Shown in pieces: positions 38,125 to 47,202 of a DNA stretch of 64,000 bases; the first letter of the stretch is position 1, and each line of letters begins with the position of its first letter. The DNA is from JAEUWI01 sp942492815 (GTDB lineage: Bacteria; Hydrogenedentota; Hydrogenedentia; Hydrogenedentales; JAEUWI01), in contig OW818658.1 in the NCBI GenBank assembly GCA_942492815.1, positions 1,674,001 to 1,738,000 on the forward strand. Reading direction: 5' to 3'. The translations under genes and the position numbers were made by a program. The notes beneath the pieces were generated by a model. It did no database searches, was not told the origin of the DNA, and saw only the letters and a list, made by a program, of their open reading frames with translations.

Positions 38125-39912
38125 TTATTTCTCGATTACGAGCGATTCAAATACTTCATCGTTTTGACCACGAGCCTCATAGCTGAGGCGCTTCCCATCG
38201 ATTGCGATGCGCAGATACGAGGACTTGCCCTGGAAGTAGGTCTTGATGTACTCCGGGCCCGTCCTGGGCCGTCCGCCGCGATGGGCCTGGGCGCAGGCAT
38301 TGATGTAGATCGTTCCCTCGGCGGGCGACGCTACTTCCTTGCCGTCCCGCAGCGGTGCCGTGCGCATGTAGTCGTGAATGTGACCTTGAAAAACCATGTC
38401 CACGTGATGCCGATCGAAAACTGGAATCAAGGCGGCCCGCAGCGCCTCGTACTCGTGGTAGAGTACCGGGTTGTACATGGTGAAATGGTGTACCGCAAAT
38501 TTCCACGTGGCGTCGCTTTCGGCCAGGACCTTCTCCGCCCAGGCCGCCTGAACCTCCGCCTCGGTGCCCACGTCCATCATCAGGAAAATCGCGTTGCCGT
38601 AGCGAAAGCTGTAGTTTGCCTCGGGCACCGCGCCCTCTGGGCCGTTCTTCGGATACTCAAACAAGGCCAAGGGCAAGGCCACGCCCAGGCCGTCTTGATT
38701 GTCGTGATTGCCCAGGCTGAACATGAGCGGTCGGCGTTCATACACGCCCTGCCCATAGCCGATCTGCATGTCCCACTGATCGCGATAGAGGCCATAGCTC
38801 ACCACATCGCCGGGGATGACAAAGAAGGCCATTTCCGGCGTGAGGCGAAACGCCGCCTGAAGCGTCTTGCCTGCTTCTTCGGTGGCATGGGTATCGGAGC
38901 CCACGCCGAAGATGAAGGGCGCTTCATTTTTGGGTGCTGTCGCAAATTCGAAGGTCTCGCTCCAGACCTCCGCACCGGGATCACCCACGCGGTATTCATA
39001 GTCCGTGCCGGGCGTCAGCTCGCGCAGGACGGCCGTGAAATGGTTCGAGTAACGGTCATTCGCCAGCAGCCGATCCTGAAGCGTCTCCATCACGGCATCC
39101 GCCTCCAGCCACGCTTCGGCACCGGGCAGTCGGTACTGTACACGCCCCGACTTCAATGCCGTGCTCGTCCGCCATTGGACCGTCTGGGTTGTGGCGGCGT
39201 CCTCGCTCCAAGTCAACACGATCTGATCCGGCGCGGCAGAGGAGGGGTGGGGCGTTTCCCGAAAAGCACCCAGCAAGTGGGCCTCCCGCGCGCGCCCGCG
39301 AAAAGTTCCCAGGAGGGTCTGGCCTTTGAGCTCGTCGGGCAACTCGGTGATCACCAGGCTCGTCCAGTCGCGGTAGGTCATCGCGCCTTTGTCCATGGTG
39401 GTCACGGCCTCGGCCGGAAAGAGGTTCGCTATGGAGAGCGACGCGCCGGGCGTCTGCGGCGCCACACTCACAAAATACACGGGCCGGTGCCAGTCGAAGC
39501 CGTTGATGCCCAGACCCACGTGCCCTGCGTCGAACTTCTTCTGCCACACCTCGTAGGTGTATTCCTCGTTCTTCACCGTCATTGCGGTCTTCTGGAACCC
39601 GGAAGGCTCCAGCCAGAAGGGGACCACCTCCTGCTCAACATGCCGCATGATGCTAACCACCACCGGCACATTCACGTCGAAGTGCCAGTACTTCTCCGAG
39701 AGAATGGCTTTCTCGTCGTCGCTGAGCGTAGTGAGAATCACCTCGTTCGTCAGTGCCGTGCGCTCCGCTTGCGTCATATCCGCATAGTAGCGCGTCACCA
39801 CGCCGTCCATCACCTCTGCCACGGTGGATTGTCCATGGGCGGCGGGGGAGAGGACAACAAGGGCCAGCGCGATAAGCGCGAGTGTCATTTGGATGATGGG
39901 ACGACGTATCAT
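38125..39912 (-). CDS. Secreted purple-acid-phosphatase-like metallophosphoesterase
   Basis: This encodes 595 residues from ATG 39912 with AGGAGA eight bases upstream and a signal peptide ending AAHG. An unassigned N-terminal region (about 25-210) precedes a fibronectin-III-like purple acid phosphatase N domain (DQIVLTWSEDAATTQTVQWR, LTPGTDYEYRVGD). The calcineurin-type core carries all metal-ligand motifs: GVGSDTH, IPGDVVSYG, SLGNHDNQ, AVHHFT and FQGHIHDY. It should hydrolyse phosphomonoesters or diesters outside the cytoplasm. The extra N-terminal region contains WHRPVYFVSVAPQTPGASLS and is not recognised. Confidence 0.9.
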   Translation of the reverse strand: MIRRPIIQMTLALIALALVVLSPAAHGQSTVAEVMDGVVTRYYADMTQAERTALTNEVILTTLSDDEKAILSEKYWHFDVNVPVVVSIMRHVEQEVVPFWLEPSGFQKTAMTVKNEEYTYEVWQKKFDAGHVGLGINGFDWHRPVYFVSVAPQTPGASLSIANLFPAEAVTTMDKGAMTYRDWTSLVITELPDELKGQTLLGTFRGRAREAHLLGAFRETPHPSSAAPDQIVLTWSEDAATTQTVQWRTSTALKSGRVQYRLPGAEAWLEADAVMETLQDRLLANDRYSNHFTAVLRELTPGTDYEYRVGDPGAEVWSETFEFATAPKNEAPFIFGVGSDTHATEEAGKTLQAAFRLTPEMAFFVIPGDVVSYGLYRDQWDMQIGYGQGVYERRPLMFSLGNHDNQDGLGVALPLALFEYPKNGPEGAVPEANYSFRYGNAIFLMMDVGTEAEVQAAWAEKVLAESDATWKFAVHHFTMYNPVLYHEYEALRAALIPVFDRHHVDMVFQGHIHDYMRTAPLRDGKEVASPAEGTIYINACAQAHRGGRPRTGPEYIKTYFQGKSSYLRIAIDGKRLSYEARGQNDEVFESLVIEK

Positions 39913-40058
39913 TGAGGGTTCTCCTGCAAGAATGTTCATGTTCGAGACCAACGATAGCCGATTCACGGTTGTCGATCAAAAATACACCGTGCCGTGCCAT
40001 TGGATGTCGGAACGGCGACGCGAAGTACGCCGAGGTCAAATGGTCCACCCAAAGCATT

Positions 40059-40205
40059 CTGACCACGGAGACACGGAGGCACGGAGAAGAAGAGGAGTGC
40101 AAAGGTACCTGTACCGAGTCACGGTGCGCTAACCTTCGATGATGCCTCTCCCATTTTCCTTCTCGCATTTGTTTTCTCCGTGCCTTCGTGCGCTCCGTGG
40201 TCCAG
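40059..40205. repeat. ~147-bp palindromic 'ACCACGGAG' element, copy 1
   Basis: CTGACCACGGAGACACGGAG at the left and CTCCGTGCCTTCGTGCGCTC...GTGGTCCAG at the right are inverted repeats of about 30 bp. The whole element is related, in opposite orientation, to 57525-57669. It occupies most of the 366-bp gap before the DUF1080 gene. Confidence 0.8.
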
Positions 40206-40278
40206 ATCTCTGCTTGCGGCCTCCCGAATGCATCTGCTATAACGCCAGCCAGCACAATCACTCCAAAGGAGCCCCACC

Positions 40279-41293
40279 ATGCACACGCGAAGCCGCCTTC
40301 TACTCATCTTGACCATCAGCACCCTATCCCTCGGCGCTTTCGCCGCGGAGAACCCTGCGCCATTTCTCGGTCGATGGGCCCTCACCATCCCCGGTGGCGG
40401 TGCGGGCTGGCTCGAGATTACCCAGCAGGACGGTCACCTCGATGGCAGCATTCTCTGGGGCGGCGGCAGCGTGGTGCCGGTGGAGAGTGTCTACCTTGAC
40501 GGTGACGCCCTCTTCGTAACCCGGCTGAACACCGTCGAGCGCAAAGACGCGGCTGGCAATGTCGTCCGCACGCAGAACTTCACCGAGATTATCTCCGCGA
40601 GCGTGAGCGGCGACACGCTCGATCTCAAGCATCAAAAAGTCAACACCAACGGCATCGGTGCCATCCGCGAACCTTTTACGGGCAAGCGCATTCCCGATTT
40701 GCCCCCGGCGCCCGATCTTTCCAAGGTGAAGTTTGGCAAGCCCCAGGCGCTCTTCAATGGCAAGGATCTCGCAGGCTGGCAACTTACCGAGGCGTCCGCC
40801 GCAAACGGTTGGAGCGCGACCGACGGCATTCTAATCAACGACCCGGTCCCAGGAAGAGGGCAAGCCGAAGAAGCACTACGGCAACCTTCGCACGGAAGGG
40901 GAGTATGAAGATTTCAATCTCACACTCGAAGTAAACGTCGTCCCCGAAGGCAACAGCGGAGTCTACCTGCGCGGCATATACGAGGTTCAGGTCATGGACA
41001 GCTTCGGCATGGAGATCGATCCCCACCACATGGGCGGTATCTACAGCCGCATCGCACCTGCGGCGGCGGTCGAGAAGCCCGCGGGCGAGTGGCAGACCAT
41101 GGACATCACCCTGGTCGACCGCCACGTCACCGTCAAGCTTAACGGCACACTGATCATCGACAACCAGCCCCTCCAAGGCTGCACCGGCGGCGCCCTGTGG
41201 TCCGACGAATCACGCCCCGGCCCCTTCTACCTCCAGGGCGACCACGCCGGTGTGAAATACCGGAATATCGTTCTGCGACCTGTGGTGAAATAA
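40279..41293 (+). pseudogene. Secreted DUF1080 (3-keto-disaccharide hydrolase-like) gene with a frameshift
   Basis: ATG 40279 (AAAGGAG seven bases upstream) starts a signal peptide (SRLLLILTISTLSLGAFA) and a domain with FLGRWALTIPGGGAGWLEI, then the DUF1080 start ALFNGKDLAGWQL. After GILINDPV the frame shifts at a CCC run near 40850. The next frame continues QEEGKPKKHYGNLRTEGEYE, SGVYLRGIYEVQVMDSFG, VTVKLNGTLIIDNQ and DHAGVKYRNIVLRPV to a stop at 41293. Removing one C restores a complete ~337-residue protein. It may be a recent pseudogene or a base-calling error. Intact family members cleave 3-keto-glycosides or similar sugars in the periplasm. Confidence 0.8.
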
Positions 41294-41309
41294 GGGGGAC
41301 GGCGAGGCA

Positions 41310-41414
41310 AAGTGGACTGAGTGGGTGCCGAGGCTCCCACGCGGCTCCAGTCTGGCCCCACCTTGTCCACCTTGTCCACACCGTCCACACCGTCCACACC
41401 GTCCACTCAGTCCA
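41310..41414. repeat. Tandem 9-bp repeat bounded by a perfect inverted repeat
   Basis: TGGACTGAGTGG near the left and CCACTCAGTCCA at the right are perfect inverted repeats. Between them, from about 41361, are five to six copies of a 9-bp unit of the form GTCCACACC/GTCCACCTT. Confidence 0.75.
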
Positions 41415-41467
41415 TGGAGGTGTGAGGCGACCCCGACTTCGTTCGCGCCACCGCTCCGGCATCCCCT

Positions 41468-41568
41468 GGGACATGCCGCCGCTTTGATGTGGGCTTCGCT
41501 CGGTTGGGTGGTGATGTGAGGGGAGAGGGCGCGTTGCACATATCAGAACCCTTGCGGCGGTACGTCCC
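41468..41568. repeat. ~101-bp palindromic element, copy 3
   Basis: It has the same ends as at 8142 and 13549 (GGGACATGCCGCCGC and GCGGCGGTACGTCCC) with GCTTTGATGTGGGC just inside the left end. It lies immediately downstream of the tRNA terminator. Confidence 0.85.
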
Positions 41569-41569
41569 C

Positions 41570-41607
41570 AAACAAAACAGGCCATGCAGCATGTACTGCA
41601 TGGCCTG
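41570..41607 (-). terminator. Rho-independent terminator of tRNA-Asn
   Basis: On the minus strand AGGCCATGCAG, a six-base loop and CTGCATGGCCT form a perfect 11-bp stem followed by GTTTTGTTT, nine bases after the tRNA 3' end. Confidence 0.9.
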
Positions 41608-41615
41608 GAATTTAC

Positions 41616-41691
41616 TGGCACCTCGGACAGGACTCGAACCTGTGACAGGGTGGTTAACAGCCACCTACTCTACCAACTGAGTTACCGAGGT
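41616..41691 (-). tRNA. tRNA-Asn (anticodon GTT)
   Basis: The 76-nt minus-strand sequence folds into a standard cloverleaf. The acceptor ACCTCGG pairs with CCGAGGT, the anticodon arm is GGTGG-CTGTTAA-CCACC with GTT at 34-36, and the T arm is ACAGG-TTCGAGT-CCTGT. The discriminator G is followed by an encoded CCA. Its own terminator follows. No integrated element or attachment-site duplicate was seen at its 3' end. Confidence 0.97.
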
Positions 41692-41788
41692 CTATTTGGG
41701 GGTTGCGAAGAGGGGAGAAGTGCCGCCCAACGCGGGCCGTAGTATGCCAAATTTACCACCGGTGTTTCAAGCAAGAAGCGGTAAATTT

Positions 41789-42703
41789 TTACTTCGCAAT
41801 CAATTTTTCTTTCAGCGTTTCCACCGCGCGGGCGGCGCCGGTCGTCGGGTCCAACTCCGCGGGCACCGTTTCGGCCCAGTTCGGGGCGGCATCGGCTTCG
41901 CCTTCGCCGTTGGTCCACTTCAGGCAGTCGCCGAACACGGCTTGGAAATCGGCATTTTCCCAAACATCCTCGCGGTGGCCCATCGCGTTGTAAAAGACGC
42001 GTCCCTCGCCGGGCGTGCTGCACCAGATGACCGGGTAGTTGGGCACGTTGTACTTCTCCTGCTTCGTCCGTTCCTCGCCGGGATCGAGCAGCGCCAACAC
42101 GTGCATGGTCTTGTCCTGCAGGCCCGTGAAGAGGTACCACTCGTCATTGATCTGCCAGCCATCTTTCACAAGGGCCATGGTGGGGTGGTCGGCGTCAACG
42201 ACGCGAAGCGTACCTACGAACTGCGCACCATGACCGCGGAACTCGCCGCCGAGCATGTCGAGATAGGGGGATTCAGGCGCGTACTGGTTGCGCTCGCGGT
42301 GCCAGGTGTCGCTGGCGCAGTGAAAGCCCATGAACCCGCCACCCGCCTTGACCCAATCGATCAAGGTGGTCATGCCTTCCGGGCCCATGGGCGGGGAGCC
42401 GTCCTTCGCCGCCGGATCGCAGAGGTTCTCTGTCGTGTAGAACATCACCACGTCGGCTTCCTTAAGGTTTTCGGCGGTGATGATGGCGCCGTCCTTCGTC
42501 GATACCAGGCTGCCGCCCATGCCTTCGATCAGGGGGCGTACCAGCTTCTCCACATGGCAGGGCGCACCGTTCTCGACTTTGACCACGCTGTGCTCGAAGC
42601 CCGCCGATTTGTGAAGAAACAGAACGCGCGGACCGTCCGCCGCGTGGGCGCCCACAATGCCGGCCGCCAGGACCGCCGCCAAACCCATCCATCGATATTT
42701 CAT
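41789..42703 (-). CDS. Secreted ThuA-domain protein
   Basis: This encodes 304 residues with a signal peptide (GLAAVLAAGIVGAHA). The ThuA (trehalose-utilisation, glutamine-amidotransferase-like fold) domain spans about 24-260, with VLFLHKSAGFEHSVV, LKEADVVMFYTTENL, GGGFMGFHCASDTWH, LGGEFRGHGAQ, DEWYLFTG, PVIWCSTPGEGRVFYNAMGH and DVWENADFQAVF in the usual order. ThuA proteins are linked to sugar metabolism, and in PVC-type genomes often appear near DUF1080 genes, as here. The exact reaction is not established. A short C-terminal helix (AARAVETLKEKLIAK) follows. Confidence 0.9.
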   Translation of the reverse strand: MKYRWMGLAAVLAAGIVGAHAADGPRVLFLHKSAGFEHSVVKVENGAPCHVEKLVRPLIEGMGGSLVSTKDGAIITAENLKEADVVMFYTTENLCDPAAKDGSPPMGPEGMTTLIDWVKAGGGFMGFHCASDTWHRERNQYAPESPYLDMLGGEFRGHGAQFVGTLRVVDADHPTMALVKDGWQINDEWYLFTGLQDKTMHVLALLDPGEERTKQEKYNVPNYPVIWCSTPGEGRVFYNAMGHREDVWENADFQAVFGDCLKWTNGEGEADAAPNWAETVPAELDPTTGAARAVETLKEKLIAK

Positions 42704-42738
42704 GCTACATACTCCTTAAAGATTGCCGGGCAATCGGT

Positions 42739-44334
42739 TCAGTTCGCCGCTTGTTGCCGCTTGACGGCTTCAACGGTTTCGTCATAGATGAGGCAAAGTT
42801 CTTCGAATCCCAGGCTGAGAACATCGAGGAGGACCTGATGGGTCCCGGCGAGCACCTGGAGATCGTGACGATCCGCCTTGCCCGCAATGTCCGAGAGGAG
42901 CGCTCCAAGGGCGACGATGGCCACCAACTTCGGAGATTTCTGGGCCTGCTGAAAGTCATGGTGGAAACGGATCGGCTCGGAGATCTCGGAGGGAAGGCCC
43001 CAGCCATCGGCCAGCAGGAAGCCCACTTCCGGGTGCGCCAGGCCAAAGAGTTCATTTTCGATCCGGATAATTTCTTCTTCCGGCAGTTCCTGATCGACCT
43101 CGGCATACTGCTTCGGCGCGATCTCGGCCAGCACCGCCCGGCCGATATCAAACATCAGGCCGGCCGCGAAGAGCCCGCTCACCCCCTGGATGCGCTTGGT
43201 TTTGGCGATGAGCTTGCACGCCGTGGCACACACCATCGAGCGTTTCCAGAATTTCTTGTGATTGAAGTGTTTGCCCTCTTTGAAGTAGTCAATCACCGCC
43301 GAAGCGAGCACCGCGCTGTACACTTCCCGCAAACCGAGAAGGGCCGTTGCCCGTTCGATCGTGTCCACCCGGTGCGTGAAGGAATACGCGGCCGAATTGG
43401 CCAGACTGACTACCTTCGCCGCCAGCGAGGGGTCGTTGCTGATAATCTTCGCCATGTCGTCCGTCGAGGTGTCCATATCGTCCATGGCGTGCCGCACCCG
43501 GTTGACCGTCTCCGGGAGGGCGGGCAGAGAGCTGATCTGGCGGATGAGATGAACCACCTTCTCGAACTTCAGCCCACTTTCCACGAGGGATATGGAGGCC
43601 GTGCCCGGCGTGACCACCCGCGCCGAGAGCGGCACGTTCAGGTTGCCGTCCAGGGTGAACGTTTCCCTCACCTCGTCGTCGCGCCGGTAATAGTTGTCCA
43701 GCGCGACGCGCACATCATTCATGGAAACCAGCAGCGGCCGCACCTTCATGCCCGACTTCTCTTCCAGGGCGGCCACCGTGGCCGCATCCAAGGGGCAGGC
43801 CATGCCCACGGTCAAGTCCCTGCCCATTTTGTCGATGGGGACAATCTGGTGCTTGATGGCAAAGTCCCGGTCGATAAGGGATATGACTTCGGCGGGAATC
43901 GTGTAATTCAACAGGTCGATGCTCGCCATGCCGGGCTGGCGAGACAGGAAGCGCACAAAAGTCTGGGTGTCCAGGTATTCCAGCGCGATAAGATTCTCTA
44001 CAATCTTGCCACCGTTCGTGCGCTGTTTATCCAGGGCCTCCTGCAACTGCGAGGGCGTGATCAGTCCCTCCTTCATCAGCAGTTCACCGATTCGCTTGGG
44101 AGGGCCTGCGGCCGGTGTGCGGTCCGTGTATCGTCGTGGTTCGTGCAATCGTGGAAATTCCTTCAGGCGGCTCGGTCGATCATTCAAGTTCGCCGTAGCC
44201 CATGGTTTTTCTTTTCGAACGTGGCCCACGCCTCCGTTCAGGGGGGGGGCCAAGCGCTGGATCGAGGAGGGGCGCTCACCCGGGTTCAGAACTGGACTAA
44301 GTGTAGGTACTTCACGGCATCGTGTCAAGAGCAA
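42739..44334 (-). CDS. MshEN (GspE N-terminal) plus HDOD domain signalling protein
   Basis: The frame gives up to 531 residues. The first ~50 look non-coding in character, so the true start may be nearer TTG 44187. The N-terminal part has RIGELLMKEGLITPSQLQEA and the following helices of the MshEN/T2SSE-N domain, a fold known to bind cyclic di-GMP in MshE. From about residue 260 to the end is an HDOD domain (SSLPALPETVNRVRHAMDDM, ISNDPSLAAKVVSLANSAAY, GLFAAGLMFDIGRAVLAE), a catalytically inactive HD relative used in signalling. It probably links second-messenger levels to motility or pili; partners are unknown. Cytoplasmic. Confidence 0.85.
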   Translation of the reverse strand: MLLTRCREVPTLSPVLNPGERPSSIQRLAPPLNGGVGHVRKEKPWATANLNDRPSRLKEFPRLHEPRRYTDRTPAAGPPKRIGELLMKEGLITPSQLQEALDKQRTNGGKIVENLIALEYLDTQTFVRFLSRQPGMASIDLLNYTIPAEVISLIDRDFAIKHQIVPIDKMGRDLTVGMACPLDAATVAALEEKSGMKVRPLLVSMNDVRVALDNYYRRDDEVRETFTLDGNLNVPLSARVVTPGTASISLVESGLKFEKVVHLIRQISSLPALPETVNRVRHAMDDMDTSTDDMAKIISNDPSLAAKVVSLANSAAYSFTHRVDTIERATALLGLREVYSAVLASAVIDYFKEGKHFNHKKFWKRSMVCATACKLIAKTKRIQGVSGLFAAGLMFDIGRAVLAEIAPKQYAEVDQELPEEEIIRIENELFGLAHPEVGFLLADGWGLPSEISEPIRFHHDFQQAQKSPKLVAIVALGALLSDIAGKADRHDLQVLAGTHQVLLDVLSLGFEELCLIYDETVEAVKRQQAAN

Positions 44335-44419
44335 GCCACCCGGCAGGCCGATATCCGGGCCATGCGGCGCGATCCGGGGGCGTTTCCCGGGTGCTACACA
44401 ATCGCCCTGGGCTTTTTGC

Positions 44420-44459
44420 TATACTGCGTTGGCTGGAATATTGACATCTATATCGATGT
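44420..44459 (+). promoter_or_regulatory. Possible promoter and operator upstream of superoxide dismutase
   Basis: TGC before TATACT (44420-44425) resembles an extended -10. Downstream, ACATC (44444-44448) and GATGT (44455-44459) are inverted repeats around TATATC, a candidate operator. The -35 is poor, so this is tentative. Confidence 0.3.
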
Positions 44460-44610
44460 TTTTTTCAACAGGCCCGCAGTGTGCCTGTTCCGGCACTCCC
44501 GTTCCAAGCGAGCGTGCAAGGCCGGGGCTAACCCTATGACCAACCAGGCTGGTTTCAGTTTCACTCCGGTGAACCGAATCGGCCCATCTCTCATCAGAAG
44601 GAGAACAACA

Positions 44611-45225
<615 letters not shown>

Positions 45226-45273
45226 GTTGAGTCAAGGCGGCAAACCGCCGCCATCATGAAATGTGGATGGACA

Positions 45274-45307
45274 GGGGCCCGGTGTTATCCGGGCCCCTTT
45301 CGTTTTT
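45274..45307 (+). terminator. Rho-independent terminator after superoxide dismutase
   Basis: GGGGCCCGG pairs perfectly with CCGGGCCCC around TGTTAT, followed by TTTCGTTTTT. Confidence 0.9.
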
Positions 45308-45427
45308 GTGTGCAGTATTGTGCCCGATTGTGTATTCTTCCGCGCTTTTGAGGTATTATGGCCCCAGCGCAGGTTTCCGGCCCGGGTGTAGCAGGAAGCC
45401 GTAAGTAAAGAGCAAAGGTGAACGTGA

Positions 45428-45838
45428 ATGGTGAATACCCCCGCGAAATCCAGAACCATTTTGATCGTGGATGACGAGGAAATGGTCCTGACGTTAGGGA
45501 GAATTATCCTTGAACGGCACGGGTATCGCGTGTGTCTTGCCTTGAGCGGGGCCCAGGCCCTCGAAGTGTGTCAGGACCCTGACCTTCAGCCGGATTGCAT
45601 CATCATCGACTTCACCATGCCCGAGATGAATGGCCGGGATACCCTGATCGCGATCCGCAGAATTCTTCCTTCGGTGCCCGTTCTCATTTCGTCGGGATAC
45701 AGCGACGATGAGATTTCTGAGGAGATGGCCGGTGTAGACGTCAGCGGCATGATCCACAAGCCCTACCGCCAGGAATCCCTGGTCGCGGCCCTGGAATCCG
45801 CACTCGCGGCCTGCGAGGCGGGCGACGGACAATTATAG
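45428..45838 (+). CDS. Single-domain response regulator (receiver only)
   Basis: This encodes 136 residues. The acidic pocket VDDEE near 15-19, the phosphoacceptor Asp in IIIDFTMPEMNG, the Ser of LISSGYSDDEI and the Lys of MIHKPYRQESL are all present, with no output domain. It may act as a phosphate relay or bind a target directly; the hybrid kinase at 21-24 kb is a possible but unproven partner. It overlaps by six bases, tail to tail, with the acetyltransferase gene. Confidence 0.92.
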   Translation: MVNTPAKSRTILIVDDEEMVLTLGRIILERHGYRVCLALSGAQALEVCQDPDLQPDCIIIDFTMPEMNGRDTLIAIRRILPSVPVLISSGYSDDEISEEMAGVDVSGMIHKPYRQESLVAALESALAACEAGDGQL

Positions 45839-46270
45839 CGGGCACATCATGCGGTAGTGCGGGCCAACTCCGGGAATCTCGAAAGCATCCCCCACGATGT
45901 TCAGGCCGCGAAGCTCATAGAAGGGCCGAGACATGATCCGCGCGTTGCACCAGAGCTGCGTGCCCCCGTGGGCGGAAGCATAGGCCATGCAGGCCTGAAG
46001 CAGCTTGCTGCCAAAGCCCCGACCGTGATGCTCCGGCAGAACCGCCATACCCCGAACGCGCCAGGCGTTCTCCAGGTCCGCGTCCTCGGGGCCCTCAGGA
46101 TAAAGCGACGCAATGCCCACCAATGAACCCTCTTCGTAGATCCCCATGTGGCACGTGCTTTCCAAGTCATCCCCCGGGAAGACCGCCGCTTCGGGCGGAT
46201 CGTCCGGTCGCAAGACCTGCTGCCGGATGGGGTAGACCTCACTCGCGGATACTCGGCTAATCAGGGTCAT
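45833..46270 (-). CDS. GNAT family N-acetyltransferase
   Basis: This encodes 145 residues. Strand and motif order fit GNAT: VGIASLYPEG, then WRVRGMAVLPEHHGRGFGSKL, which is the acetyl-CoA pyrophosphate-binding R/Q-x-x-G-x-G/A loop, then MAYASAHGGTQLWCNAR and FYELRGLNIVGDAFEIPGVG. The substrate is unknown. Its start lies 14 bases inside the end of the upstream alpha/beta hydrolase gene, so it is the last member of a co-directional run that includes the hydrolase and the Aas-like gene. Confidence 0.9.
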   Translation of the reverse strand: MTLISRVSASEVYPIRQQVLRPDDPPEAAVFPGDDLESTCHMGIYEEGSLVGIASLYPEGPEDADLENAWRVRGMAVLPEHHGRGFGSKLLQACMAYASAHGGTQLWCNARIMSRPFYELRGLNIVGDAFEIPGVGPHYRMMCPL

Positions 46271-47195
46271 GGTGTTCCACCTCCTTCAGGTAACGCATCA
46301 CAGATTCAGCCACGACGGTCTCTTCGTAATCCCAGAATATCACATGGTCGGATTTTTCAAGAGGAATAAATTCACGGTCCGGGCTGGTGAAATGATCGAA
46401 GGCGGCTTCGGTGGCCGCGAAGGATGTTACCGTGTCAAGGCGCGAGTGAATCACCAGCAGGGGACACGCGATACGGGACAGAATCTCGCCCGAGTTGGCA
46501 CGCGCGCCGACTTCGAGCGCCGCGAGCGCGCCCTGCGCGGGAATCCACGCATAGCAGTCGATGAAGGGCTTGCTCTCCACCTTGTTGACCGGGCCATTCC
46601 CGGGGCGTGCCGGCACCCAGCGCATGACCGTCGCGGCGGAATGAATGAGACGCTCCGTGGGAATCCCCAGGATATTATCCAGCGTCAGTCCGAAAAAGGG
46701 CGAGCATAGAATCAGTCCATCGACCGGTTCCTGCGCCGCAGCGAGGGTGGAGAGGGCTCCGCCCAGAGAATGCCCCACGACCACCACCGTCGCATGGTCT
46801 TTCTTCAGGGCGCGGACTTCCTCCAGCACGCTGTCGAGAAGGGCATCGGACGAAGTTCGTTCGAATTCACGGGGACTGGTTCCGTGGCCGGGCAGGCGCA
46901 TGGTGCGTACAAACCAGCCTGAGGCCGCAACCTGATCGGGCAAGTCGTGGAAGTTGCTCTGGCCGCCGATGAAACCATGGACGAACAGCACCGCGCGGGG
47001 GCTTTCCACGGGGCCCAGTTCCCGAGGGGTCATTCCCTTCAGATAGGGAGAAGAGGGATCGCGGGAGGCCGTCCGTTCATAGCGGGCAACGAGCTGGTCG
47101 GTTACCAGATTGAACAAGGTCAATCCCACGGCCAGGAATACAAATCCATAGGCCAGGAGCGGGCGCCAGCGCCAGAGTCGTCGAATACTTTTCAA
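46257..47195 (-). CDS. Membrane-anchored alpha/beta hydrolase, lysophospholipase/esterase-like
   Basis: This encodes 312 residues from TTG 47195, seven bases after the stop of the Aas-like gene; the longer open frame upstream overlaps that gene and is not believed. An N-terminal TM helix (LLAYGFVFLAVGLTLFNLV) is followed by the hydrolase core with VLFVHGFIGGQSNF (oxyanion loop), MRLPGHGTSP, the nucleophile elbow VVVGHSLGGALS, Asp in VIHSRLDTVTS and His in LEKSDHVIFWD. The catalytic triad is complete. Directly downstream of a lipid acyltransferase/acyl-ligase gene, it may release acyl chains or handle lysolipids; this is inferred from context. Confidence 0.85.
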   Translation of the reverse strand: MKSIRRLWRWRPLLAYGFVFLAVGLTLFNLVTDQLVARYERTASRDPSSPYLKGMTPRELGPVESPRAVLFVHGFIGGQSNFHDLPDQVAASGWFVRTMRLPGHGTSPREFERTSSDALLDSVLEEVRALKKDHATVVVVGHSLGGALSTLAAAQEPVDGLILCSPFFGLTLDNILGIPTERLIHSAATVMRWVPARPGNGPVNKVESKPFIDCYAWIPAQGALAALEVGARANSGEILSRIACPLLVIHSRLDTVTSFAATEAAFDHFTSPDREFIPLEKSDHVIFWDYEETVVAESVMRYLKEVEHHDPD

Positions 47196-47202
47196 AGGCG
47201 AC

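Noticed and set aside
38164..39915. 583-codon plus-strand open frame
   Set aside because: It is antisense to the phosphoesterase, whose five metal-binding motifs prove the minus strand.
41616..41691. tRNA-Asn as an integration site for a mobile element
   Set aside because: No duplicated tRNA 3' end or integrase gene was found on either side.
42751..44580. Long plus-strand open frame running into superoxide dismutase
   Set aside because: It is antisense to the HDOD gene; the true dismutase start at 44611 has a strong ribosome-binding site.
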